From Actinomycetota bacterium (GTDB lineage Bacteria; Actinomycetota; Thermoleophilia; Gaiellales; Gaiellaceae), in NCBI GenBank assembly GCA_013696595.1, contig JACCYG010000379.1:1-9405 (forward strand): DNA of 9,405 nucleotides, given 5' to 3'. Both the position numbers and the translations under genes were made by a program. The first letter of the stretch is position 1. The number at the start of each line of letters is the position of its first letter. The notes below the pieces were generated by a model. It saw only the letters and a program-made list of their open reading frames with translations, had not been told where the DNA came from and did not search any database. This document shows, piece by piece, positions 1 through 6,660 of the stretch.

Positions 1-137
1 CCCTCCTCGCCGCCGCCTACGAGGCGGATCACGGTCGTACGTCGCGTGAACTCGCTCGAGATTTCGATCGCGAGCCCTTCGAGCACGTGCGACTCGATCT
101 CGAGCGACAGGTCCGCGACCTTTTCGAACTCCGCCAC
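1..137 (-). CDS. N-terminus of an unidentified protein (possible enolase superfamily), cut by window edge
   Basis: A reading frame of 45 codons runs from GTG at 135-137 to the left edge without a stop. The start is supported by a strong purine-rich Shine-Dalgarno stretch (GGAGGGGAG, 144-152 on the minus strand). Third positions are mostly G or C, as in the neighbours. The translation contains FTRRTTVIRL followed by a Gly/Glu run. From memory this resembles the N-terminal capping region of enolase-superfamily proteins (mandelate racemase/muconate cycloisomerase type) of high-GC actinobacteria, but the catalytic barrel lies outside the window, so the family call is weak. The gene is divergent from the SRPBCC gene at 220, with about 80 bases between the starts that must hold both promoters. 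Confidence 0.6.
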   Translation of the reverse strand, partial: MAEFEKVADLSLEIESHVLEGLAIEISSEFTRRTTVIRLVGGGEE

Positions 138-219
138 GATCAGCTCCCCTCCACCGTTTGCCCCACTCTAGGGGCGGGTAGGCCCCATACGAGGGTCAAA
201 CGAAGAATTGAGGAGGGTC

Positions 220-687
220 ATGCCGACTATCGAGCAATCGATCGAAGTCACCGCGCCTGTGAGCACGGTCTACAACCAGTGGACGCAGTTCGAGAAGTTC
301 CCCGAGTTCATGGAGGGCGTCGAGTCGGTGACGCAGCTCGACGACACGCACCTCCGCTGGGTCGCCGAGATCGCCGGCAAGAAGCACGAGTGGAAAGCTG
401 AGGTCTCGGAGCAGCGGCCGGACGAGCGCGTCGCCTGGCACGCCGTCGACGGCAAGCAGAACGCCGGCGCCGTGACGTTCCACCGGATCGACGACAACAA
501 GACCAAGGTCATGGTTCAGATGGACTGGGAGCCCGAGGGTGCGGTCGAGAAGACCGGTGCCGCCATCGGTGCCGACGACGCCCGAGTGCGCGGCGACCTC
601 GAGCGGTTCAAGGAGCTCATCGAGAGCCGCGGAGAAGAGACGGGCGCCTGGCGCGGCGAGGTCGAGCAGGGCGAAAAGGTCAAATAG
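220..687 (+). CDS. SRPBCC family (polyketide cyclase/dehydrase-like) protein
   Basis: A 155-residue soluble protein with no signal peptide or membrane segment. Residues 1-145 read as a START/Bet v 1-like SRPBCC fold: an opening strand (IEQSIEVTAPVSTVY), then WTQFEKFPEFMEGVESV, typical of the coenzyme Q-binding/cyclase-dehydrase branch, alternating strands, and a long C-terminal helix with DLERFKELIESR. Family members bind hydrophobic ligands in a central cavity. The ligand cannot be read from sequence, and no catalytic role is claimed. ATG 220 is chosen over an in-frame TTG at 208 because AGGAGG (211-216) lies between them and the family usually starts just before the first strand. The spacing to the ATG is short. 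The gene appears monocistronic and is closed by the terminator at 703-740. The tail after about residue 145 is charged and probably disordered. Confidence 0.9.
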   Translation: MPTIEQSIEVTAPVSTVYNQWTQFEKFPEFMEGVESVTQLDDTHLRWVAEIAGKKHEWKAEVSEQRPDERVAWHAVDGKQNAGAVTFHRIDDNKTKVMVQMDWEPEGAVEKTGAAIGADDARVRGDLERFKELIESRGEETGAWRGEVEQGEKVK

Positions 688-702
688 GTACTCGCTCGTA
701 GT

Positions 703-740
703 CGGAGGGGGCGGGTTTTCCCGGCCCCTCCGCTTTTCTT
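703..740 (+). terminator. Intrinsic terminator of the SRPBCC gene
   Basis: Arms 703-715 and 720-732 form a 13-position GC-rich stem with one internal G/G mismatch around a TTTT loop, followed by a T-rich tail (TTTTCTT, 734-740). It begins 15 bases after the stop at 687. The T-tract is on the plus side only, so it should act mainly on the plus strand. The convergent PepSY gene ends at 768 and may use the stem as a partial block. Confidence 0.8.
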
Positions 741-767
741 CCGGGGTTTCCTCGTTGCAGCCCGGGG

Positions 768-1097
768 TTAGTCGTCGTTCGATTTCTCTTGCTCGTTCGC
801 GCCATCGTCGTCGGCTTCTTGACCGATGACGTTGAAGTTCTCGTCGAGGTGTACCTCAACGTGGCTTCCGTCGGCAAGACGAATCTCGACGCCGTAAGCG
901 GCGCCGTCGTCACCGGTTTCGGTCTCCGTGACCGTGCCCCCACCCGTGTGCTCGAGCGCAGCGGCCCTAGCCTTCTCGAGGGTCGAGCCGGTGAGCGGTT
1001 TTTCGTCGCCCTCGCCGGCCGCGATCGCAATGCCGGCAGATAAGGCGCTGAGGGCGACGATGATGGCGCCGGCCACGATGAGCTTACGTCTTTGCAC
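768..1097 (-). CDS. Exported PepSY domain-containing protein
   Basis: A 109-residue protein. Residues 1-27 form a signal peptide: QRRK, then a hydrophobic stretch VAGAIIVALSALSAGIAIAA with a likely cleavage after AIA. Residues about 37-92 match the single PepSY pattern: a helix LEKARAAALEHTGGGTV, then strands YGVEIRLADGSHVEVHLDE and NFNVIG. The C-terminus is a very acidic tail. PepSY domains occur in secreted protease-inhibitory propeptides and in envelope proteins; here the role is unknown. The start is GTG 1095-1097, preceded by AGGAGG (minus strand, 1103-1108) at 5-base spacing. It is divergent from the lipoprotein gene at 1287, with an inverted repeat between them. A weak -10-like TACTCT (1132-1137, minus strand) has no clear -35 partner. 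Confidence 0.88.
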   Translation of the reverse strand: MQRRKLIVAGAIIVALSALSAGIAIAAGEGDEKPLTGSTLEKARAAALEHTGGGTVTETETGDDGAAYGVEIRLADGSHVEVHLDENFNVIGQEADDDGANEQEKSNDD

Positions 1098-1157
1098 AGA
1101 TCCCTCCTGGTTTCTCTGTTGACGTCCGCCCAGAGTACGAGTCGCACATGAAATGAC

Positions 1158-1198
1158 GGTGAGAGGTCGCTTGATCGCAAGCCGGTCGGCCTCTCACC
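1158..1198. repeat. Perfect 9-bp inverted repeat between two divergent genes (possible operator)
   Basis: GGTGAGAGG (1158-1166) is exactly repeated in inverse as CCTCTCACC (1190-1198). Counting a T/G wobble, the stem can extend to 12 positions (1158-1169 with 1187-1198). The interior holds a small nested dyad (CTTG...CAAG, 1170-1181). Both flanking genes are transcribed away from it, so it is not a terminator of either. It could be an operator for one or both promoters, or a leader hairpin. Confidence 0.5.
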
Positions 1199-1286
1199 TG
1201 CAACTCACGTGGCTCTCATGGCGAATTCATCTGGAGTGCCTACGGTGGGCGAAGCAATCCAAAAGAGTCGAAGAGGAGGGCCTGAG

Positions 1287-2696
1287 ATGCGTCGCCGACG
1301 ACGAGCCCCAGCCTGGTTCCGGATTCGAGCCCGGACCTTCAGATCGGTCCCGGCGGTCGCTTGCGCCGGTGCCCTCTTTGCGCTCGGTGTCGTTGGGGGA
1401 GGTTGCCGCGGCGAGAGCGCGTCAGATTCGGCGTTCGGCGGAAAGCGGCAGACGATCGTCCAGCCGGTTGTAGAAGACCTGCCGGTTGCGCCGGAGAGCG
1501 AGCGAGTCGATCTCGCCTCGCCGACGTTCTCTGACCCCACGAACGTGAGCAACCCGCTGTTCCCGGTCTCGGAGCAGGCTTCCGTGCTGCTGCTCGGACG
1601 GGTCGACGGCAAGCCGTTTCGGACTGAAGTGACCCTCCTGCCCGAGACGAGAATCATTGAGTGGCAGGGCCAGCAGGTGGAGACGCTCGTCTCCCAGTAC
1701 GTCGCCTATCTCGGCGGGCGCATCGAAGAGGTGGCGTACGACCTCTACGCCCAGGACGACGACGGGGCGGTCTGGTACTTCGGCGAAGACGTCTTCAATT
1801 TCAAGGACGGCTTCATCGCCGACACCCACGGCACATGGATCGCTGGGAGAGACGGCCCGGCGGCGATGATCATGCCTGCCGATCCCCAGGTCGGCGACGT
1901 CTACCGCCCCGAGAACATCCCCGGTTTCGTCTTCGAGGAGGTCACGGTCAAGGCCGTCGCCCGAACGCTCGACGGCCCGTTGGGCCCCGTCGAAGGCGGG
2001 CTCGTGATCGAGGAGCTCCACATGGACAACACGACGGAGGGCAAGACCTTCGGCCCCGGCTACGGCGAGTTCTTCACCGCCGGCGGCGGCGACGTCGAGG
2101 CCCTCGCCCTGGCGGTGCCCACCGACGCGCTCTCCGAGCCGACGCCGGCGGAGCTCGTCACCCTGGAGGGCGCCGCCGCCGACGTCTTCAACGCCGCTCA
2201 GTCGAGGGAGTGGAGCGCGGCTCGGGACACCCTCAAGCGGATGACGGCGGCGTGGGAGACGGTGAGAGCAGGTGAGGTGCCGGCGAGGCTCGGGCCGCAG
2301 ATGAATGCCGCTCTCGACGCGCTCGCCGACGCGGTTCATAGGCGCGAGGCACCGAAAGCGCGCCAGGCTGCGATCGACGTCGCGCGGTGGAGCCTCGACC
2401 TACAGCTTCGTCACCGGCCCGTGACCGAGATCGACCTCGCCCGCTTCGACCTTTGGACGGCCCAGCTACTGGTCGATGCCGCCGCCGGTGATGCGGCTGC
2501 GGTGAACGGTGACTTCTTCAGCCTCGACTACATCCGGGACCGGATTCATCAGACCCTGGCCGAGGCCGATCGCACGCGCCTCAACCTCGAGCTCGAAGAG
2601 CTCAACGGCGCGGTGGGCGACGAGGATCTCGCCGCGGCGGCGGACGCCGCCCAGCGAGTCCGAGAGACCCTGGCCGGGCTTAATCCTGCAAGCTGA
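1287..2696 (+). CDS. Probable lipoprotein of an uncharacterised actinobacterial family, with helical C-terminal domain
   Basis: A 469-residue protein. ATG 1287 is preceded by AGGAGG (1274-1279) at 7-base spacing; an in-frame ATG at 1209 lacks such a site and would put 26 extra residues before the signal. Residues 1-39 have a very basic n-region (MRRRRR) and a hydrophobic core (VPAVACAGALFALGVV), ending at GGGC with Cys40, a loose lipobox (Gly at -3 is unusual). Residues about 70-275 are a beta-rich domain. They carry DLYAQDDDGAVWYFGED (152-168), then IMPADPQVGDVY, motifs I recall from unnamed secreted actinobacterial proteins. Residues about 300-469 are mostly helical and charged, without recognised motifs. 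No enzymatic residues are evident. It stands alone between divergent PepSY and the remnant at 2698, so context gives little about its role, which is probably on the outer face of the membrane. Confidence 0.85.
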   Translation: MRRRRRAPAWFRIRARTFRSVPAVACAGALFALGVVGGGCRGESASDSAFGGKRQTIVQPVVEDLPVAPESERVDLASPTFSDPTNVSNPLFPVSEQASVLLLGRVDGKPFRTEVTLLPETRIIEWQGQQVETLVSQYVAYLGGRIEEVAYDLYAQDDDGAVWYFGEDVFNFKDGFIADTHGTWIAGRDGPAAMIMPADPQVGDVYRPENIPGFVFEEVTVKAVARTLDGPLGPVEGGLVIEELHMDNTTEGKTFGPGYGEFFTAGGGDVEALALAVPTDALSEPTPAELVTLEGAAADVFNAAQSREWSAARDTLKRMTAAWETVRAGEVPARLGPQMNAALDALADAVHRREAPKARQAAIDVARWSLDLQLRHRPVTEIDLARFDLWTAQLLVDAAAGDAAAVNGDFFSLDYIRDRIHQTLAEADRTRLNLELEELNGAVGDEDLAAAADAAQRVRETLAGLNPAS

Positions 2697-2697
2697 G

Positions 2698-2829
2698 TCC
2701 CATGGCCCCGGGCGGATCGACACGGACACCCTCGCTGCCGGCAGGCACAAGCTGTTCATGCGCACCGATTGCGCGAACGCGTCCGGCAAGAACTCCGGCG
2801 TCCTCGTCGTCGGCTTCTCGTCCCGCTAG
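2698..2829 (+). pseudogene. Orphan C-terminal fragment of a lost protein
   Basis: The frame ending at TAG 2827-2829 encodes about 43 residues with nearly every codon ending in G or C, the local signature of real coding DNA. It contains IDTDTLAAGRHKLFMRTD and then SGVLVVGF just before the stop. This looks like the last strands of a beta-sandwich secreted protein. No plausible start with a ribosome site exists: upstream, the frame runs antiphase through the lipoprotein gene, and the only internal ATG (2758) would leave 23 residues. I infer a deletion that removed the 5' part of a gene and joined its 3' end to the end of the lipoprotein gene. The parent family is not identified. Confidence 0.45.
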
Positions 2830-2903
2830 CCGGAAATGTCGGAGCGCGCAACTCCGCTGCGTCTCTCCCCTCGAGTCGTCCGCCTTTCGCGGACGCTCTA
2901 GGG

Positions 2904-2932
2904 TTGTCAGTAGGCGAAAAACACGCTATGTA
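2904..2932 (+). promoter_or_regulatory. Possible sigma-70-type promoter of the NarL/LuxR regulator
   Basis: TTGTCA (2904-2909, five of six matches to TTGACA) is followed after exactly 17 bases by TATGTA (2927-2932), a weak -10. Transcription would begin near 2940, leaving a leader of about 30 bases before TTG 2969. The segment is less GC-rich than its surroundings. Confidence 0.4.
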
Positions 2933-2968
2933 TGTCAGAGAAGCGGCCTATCTGCGGAAGCGGGCGCG

Positions 2969-3643
2969 TTGGCGGAACTGCGGCAAGAAACAACTGAACA
3001 GTGGTCCACGGCGGAGCAGGAAACGCGCTCTGCGGTCGCGTTGGACCCGCATCCTCTCTGGCTGGAGGCGATCGGGACGATGCTCGCGAAGGACGAGATC
3101 GAGCTCGTCGGCCGCGCCACGACGGCCTCGGACGCGTTCGCGGCCCTGGGGGAGTCGAACCCGGACATCTTCGTCACTGAGCTTCAGCTGCCGGCGAGCG
3201 GGCCGCAAGGCGCGGCGATCGTCCGGCAGGCGCGCGAACGCGTGCCCGGACTCACCGTGATCGTCCTCTCGAGCTCCGACGCGGTAGAAGACATCGCCAA
3301 CGCCCTCGACGCCGGCGCGAACGCGTACATCCTGAAGACAGCTCGCCCCGAGGACCTGTCGCAGGTCATTCGCCAGGCGTTCGACCGTTCGATCTACCTG
3401 CCGGGGCAGCGTCCGGCTTCACCGCAGGCGGCGCGCGGCGCCGCTTCGGGGGCCGAGAACCTCACTCGAAGAGAGCTCGAGATCCTCCGCCACGTCGCCG
3501 AGGGACGCTCGAATCAACAGGTCGGTCGGACCCTTTGGGTGACCGAGCAGACGGTCAAGTTCCATCTCACGAACATCTACAAGAAGCTCGGCATGTCGAA
3601 TCGAACCGAGGCGAGCTTGTGGGCGCAGCGTCACGTCTACTGA
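2969..3643 (+). CDS. NarL/LuxR-family response regulator with atypical receiver (Glu at the phospho-acceptor site)
   Basis: 224 residues if TTG 2969 is the start; GCGGAAG (2954-2960) is a modest ribosome site, and the length fits the family. The frame is open far upstream, so the start is uncertain. Residues about 20-140 form a receiver: LDPHPLW (Asp26, with Pro27 replacing the second acidic residue), PDIFVTELQLP where Glu71 occupies the place of the phosphorylated Asp, LSSS (Ser101) and YILK (Lys123). Residues 165-224 are a LuxR helix-turn-helix (LTRRELEILRHVAEGRSN, then TVKFHLTNIYKKLG). The DNA-binding half looks fully normal. Loss of Asp and of one acidic partner suggests a regulator not controlled by ordinary phosphotransfer, perhaps constitutively active or ligand-controlled; that is inference. 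It is convergent with the receiver-only gene at 3698-4201, and no kinase is adjacent in the same operon. Confidence 0.88.
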   Translation: MAELRQETTEQWSTAEQETRSAVALDPHPLWLEAIGTMLAKDEIELVGRATTASDAFAALGESNPDIFVTELQLPASGPQGAAIVRQARERVPGLTVIVLSSSDAVEDIANALDAGANAYILKTARPEDLSQVIRQAFDRSIYLPGQRPASPQAARGAASGAENLTRRELEILRHVAEGRSNQQVGRTLWVTEQTVKFHLTNIYKKLGMSNRTEASLWAQRHVY

Positions 3644-3665
3644 CGCGCGACGAGGAGGGCGAGTC

Positions 3666-3684
3666 GGCCTAGGGCCTAGAGGCC
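3666..3684. repeat. Short inverted repeat between convergent genes
   Basis: GGCCT (3666-3670) and AGGCC (3680-3684) flank a 9-base loop in the 54-base gap between two convergent stop codons. There is no T-tract on either side, so a terminator role is only a guess from position. Confidence 0.2.
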
Positions 3685-3697
3685 GCCCCGCGGCTCG

Positions 3698-4201
3698 CTA
3701 CTTGTCGAGGTCGAGTGGAGCCGGGCTCGCAGAGGCGACGGAGACGATGCCGAGGACTGCGCCTACGAGGTCCGAGGACATCATGTCCTTGCTTAGGTAG
3801 CCTGCCGCGCCGGCAGACGTCGCCCGGCGAAGGTCGGCCCGCGCATCTCCACCGGACAGCATGAGCACGCAGGGCGTCGGCGACGCTCGACGGATCAGGC
3901 GGGTCGCCTCGACTCCGTCCATGAGGGGCATGTAGAGGTCCATGAGCACGACGTCTGGACAGAGCTCCGCCGCCAACTCGACGGCGTCGCGGCCGTTGTG
4001 TGCCTGCCCGACGACGTCGATCCGCTCGTCGCTCGCGAGCAAGGCAACGAGAGCGTCCGCGAACAGACGCTGGTCGTCGACGACGAGTACCCGCGCCGGT
4101 CTCGGCCGCTGCGCGGCCGAGGTTCCCTCGAGATCGCGTGGGTGTGCGGGCGTCACGTCGTCGCCACCCCGGCCTTCGACCATGCGTCCGGCTTCTCCCA
4201 T
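3698..4201 (-). CDS. Single-domain response regulator (receiver only)
   Basis: 167 residues from ATG 4199-4201. An alternative ATG at 4181-4183 (residue 7) has a better ribosome site (GGGAGAAG, 4193-4200 on the minus strand). After a charged, Pro-rich N-terminal stretch of about 35 residues, residues 37-155 are a complete receiver: VLVVDDQ (Asp42, Asp43), VVLMDLYMP with the phospho-acceptor Asp88, MLSGGD (Ser116) and YLSKD (Lys138). The sequence resembles receivers of NarL-type regulators, but it ends about 20 residues after the domain with no helix-turn-helix, and the DNA downstream does not encode one in frame. Such proteins act through protein contacts, as phosphate relays or sinks, or as CheY-like effectors. 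It is convergent with the atypical regulator ending at 3643. The partner kinase is unknown; the kinase at 5534 is a candidate only by proximity. Confidence 0.87.
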   Translation of the reverse strand: MGEAGRMVEGRGGDDVTPAHPRDLEGTSAAQRPRPARVLVVDDQRLFADALVALLASDERIDVVGQAHNGRDAVELAAELCPDVVLMDLYMPLMDGVEATRLIRRASPTPCVLMLSGGDARADLRRATSAGAAGYLSKDMMSSDLVGAVLGIVSVASASPAPLDLDK

Positions 4202-4213
4202 CGCGAGTCACCA

Positions 4214-4242
4214 TTCCTACCGACGCTCGTGGACCCTGTAAA
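4214..4242 (-). promoter_or_regulatory. Possible promoter of the single-domain receiver gene, overlapping a hairpin
   Basis: On the minus strand, TTTACA (4237-4242) is separated by 17 bases from TAGGAA (4214-4219), a partial match to a -10. Transcription would start near 4207, leaving a very short leader or, if ATG 4183 is used, about 24 bases that include the GGGAGAAG site. Immediately upstream is a 6-bp inverted repeat (4245-4250 with 4257-4262). The rest of 4202-4401 shows no gene or clear signal. Confidence 0.3.
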
Positions 4243-4401
4243 GGCGAGGTCGGAAAACCTCGACCACCTTTCGGCGAGAAAGCGCATTCTCACCCTCGCG
4301 GTCGCCACCCCTGGAGGAACGAAGCACCCTCGATCCGGCCGGGAGCCTCGCCTTCGCGACGTTGAGCTCGTGGATGGGCAGGAGCCGAGAGCCGGACCTG
4401 C

Positions 4402-5536
4402 TCAGATGGACCCGGAAACCGGGCGGCCGGCCGTCCCTCCGTCGCTAAAGCTCCAGGACCACGACGTCGGGCTGCCCGTCGAGGTATCGGTGAAGTGGAC
4501 GTCGAGCGGAGCCTCGCCGATCAGCGGGGAGCCCGTGAAGGAGGCGCTCGGAGGCGGAGGCGGCAGAGCAGGTCCCAGTGGGTCGTAGTGATGCCAGTAG
4601 CGCCGTGTCGAGCTGTTGGCTGCGACGACTACGAGGCCCGTCTGCGTCGTCACGTTCTGCTTGCTGGTCGACACGTTGTGGACGGAGGCGGTGTCCGCGT
4701 CGAGAACGACCGCCGTCCCTGAGTCCGTCGGAAACGAGATCGCGTCGAGCGAGGACGTCTTCTCGTAGATCGCGCCTCCGCGCGAGGTGCAGGAGAACGC
4801 CGGCGGCGCCGGCGCCGTGTAAAAGGCGTGGAGAACGCGGTTCTGCTCGTCGATCACGACGATCGGCCGATTGGGGCACTCGGCGACCCGGGCGATCGGA
4901 TGACTCGTCCAGTCTCCCGTGGCCGGGTCGCGCACGAGCAGCATGATTAGCGGTGCCGACGAGCTCGTGAACTCCGTCTTGACGGCGGCGAAGACGCGAC
5001 CGCTGCCGTCCGCCTGGAGCGACTTGAGGTTATGTGGTCGTCCTCCGAGCCGGGCCCCTGGATCGCGGTGCGGCTCGCCTCCCAGGTCGTGTCCGGCTGC
5101 CCGTCGACATGGACGGCGAAGTACATCGCGTCGGACGAGCTCGTCTGGTTGCTCCACATGACGCCGAGCTTGTTGCCCCCGAAGGAAACGACCGCCGAAA
5201 TATCGTCGACCGTGACGCTCGCGCCGGCGACCGGGAGCGCGAACGGCGTTCCCCAGGTACGGTCGTCACCGACGGTTCGATTCACGTAGATGCGGTTGCC
5301 CTGCTGCCAGGTGGCCCAGAGCTTTCCCGTGGAGTCCTTGTCGATGACGAGCGTCTCGGTCTTCATCGTGTTGAGGACGACCGGGAACCCGGTGTCGAGC
5401 GAGTACGTCTTCGCAGCCGCGTCGTAGCTGAACCGAAGAAGTAGCTCGGCGACCCCGAGACGGCCGCCTCGCCGTCGTTCACGAATTCGTGGGACGCGAC
5501 GTACAGCTTCGAGCCCTCCCAGAGCACATCGGCGTG
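4402..5536 (-). pseudogene. Broken gene for a secreted beta-propeller-like protein with truncated PKD domain
   Basis: Coding sequence in three successive minus-strand frames. Frame A (about 5536 to 5448) reads ADVLWEGSKLYVASHEF. Frame B (about 5447 to 5032) reads LLLRFSYDAAAKTYSLD, then ETLVIDKDSTGKLWATW and GNKLGVMWSNQ. Frame C (5031 to the TGA at 4402-4404) reads NLKSLQADGSGRVFAAVK, then PIVVIDEQNRVLHAFY and RYWHHYD. One missing base near 5447 and another near 5031/5032 explain the shifts; restoring the second gives DDHINLKSL. Repeated short strand motifs and Trp/Tyr-rich blades suggest a propeller, as I recall for secreted actinobacterial proteins of this type. After a Pro run, the C-terminus begins a PKD domain (DVHFTDTSTGSPTSWSWSF) that stops after about 35 residues instead of about 80. 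No start codon or signal peptide remains: the 5' end is lost at the junction with the kinase. Indels may be sequencing errors, but the missing 5' end would not be. Confidence 0.75.
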
Positions 5537-6660
5537 CGCTCGAGCGCGGCGAAGCGCCGCGTCGTGGCTCCGGTCGTTCTGGCCGGAAGCGTCTACCTGG
5601 CCCTCGTTGCCAGCAGCTTCGCCGTAAGCCTCGACCGCGGCCTTCTCGGGAGCGGCACCCTGGAGCGCCGGCTCTGGCTCGGACAGGCCACCGCCCTCGC
5701 CGCGCTTGGGCTCGCGGTCACCTGGGGATTACTGCGGACTCGCCGCACGCGCTCGTCGCTTGCCCGGCTCGTCGTCGAGCTGGGCGAGGCGGCTCCCGCG
5801 GGCGGTCTGCGAGACGGGTTCGCCCGAACGCTTGGTGATCCCGGGCTCGAGATCGCCTACCCGGTGGGTGAGGGCCGGTACGCGGACGCCCGCGGGCGCG
5901 TAGTCGACGTCACCGGCGTGCGGGGACGTGCGGCGACGCCGCTCGTTCGCGACGGCCGCCCCGTCGCAGTGCTGCTCCACCGGACCGACCTCCTCGACAA
6001 CGCGGAGCTCGTCGAGGAAGTCACGTCGGCGGCGCGCCTGGCGCTTGAGAACGAGCGCCTGCAAGCCGAAGCTCGCGTGCAACTCGAGGATCTCCGCTCC
6101 TCGCGTGCCCGCATCATTCAGGCGGGCGACGCCGAACGCCGCCGCCTCGAGCGCGACCTCCACGACGGCGCTCAGCAGCGCCTCGTCGGGCTCTCGCTCG
6201 CGCTGCGTCTCCTGCGGAGGCAGCTCGGAACCGATCAGGAACAGCAGCTTGCGGCGCACCTCGACGAGGCCGAGGCCGAGCTGCGCCGGGCGGTCGCCGA
6301 GCTGCGAGAGCTCGCGCACGGCATCCATCCGGCCGTCCTCAGCGACGAGGGGCTTGCCGCCGCGCTCGAGGCCCTCGCCGAAGGGGCGCCGCTTCGCATC
6401 GGCGCCGTACCGCAGCAGCGGTGCCCACCGCCCGTCGAGACAGCCGCCTACATCGTCGTCGCCGAAGCAGTGAAGGCGGGCGCTGCGCGCGTGAGCGCCA
6501 CCAGGCGCGACGAGGCGCTCGTCGTCGACGTCGAGACGAAGGCCGAGCCGGACGGGCGTCGACTTGGAGGACCGCGTCGGCGCCCTGGACGGAAGATTCG
6601 CGGTCGAGCGGGCGCCAGGCGGCAAAAGTCAGAATCCGCGCCGAGATCCCATGCGGCTAG
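5534..6660 (+). pseudogene. Histidine kinase (HisKA_3 type), N-terminally truncated and frameshifted as given
   Basis: Two one-base insertions interrupt the frame: in GGG at 6554-6556 and AAAA at 6624-6627. Removing both gives 374 codons ending at TAG 6658-6660. Order from GTG 5534: two membrane helices (about residues 14-35 and 55-72), a GAF-like region (about 85-175), a coiled helix, then the HisKA_3 dimerisation domain ERRRLERDLHDGAQQRLVG with His210 (codon 6161-6163), and a short ATPase-like region (about 295-374). The restored end reads VDLEDRVGALDGR and then VRIRAEIPCG. The usual Asn box and DxGxG and GxG motifs of HATPase_c are not recognisable. Related actinobacterial kinases I recall carry a longer membrane region before this point, and no start here has a ribosome site, so the N-terminus appears lost. 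The product should phosphorylate the regulator encoded at 6651, whose start overlaps it by 10 bases. Confidence 0.8.

Noticed and set aside
1422..2339. 305-codon minus-strand frame opposite the lipoprotein gene
   Set aside because: Antisense shadow caused by high GC; the plus frame has signal peptide, ribosome site and recognisable motifs.
2928..2990. ATG codons at 2928 and 2932 as starts of the NarL/LuxR regulator
   Set aside because: Neither is in the regulator's frame (the one at 2932 hits a stop within about 20 codons). They lie within the proposed -10 region instead.
4411..4423. CCCGG-AAA-CCGGG hairpin near the end of the propeller remnant
   Set aside because: Only 5 bp, inside the remnant frame and without a T-tract; not enough to call a terminator.
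3998..4588. 196-codon plus-strand frame across 4202-4401
   Set aside because: It overlaps the receiver gene and the propeller remnant in antisense, has no ribosome site, and its translation shows no domain.
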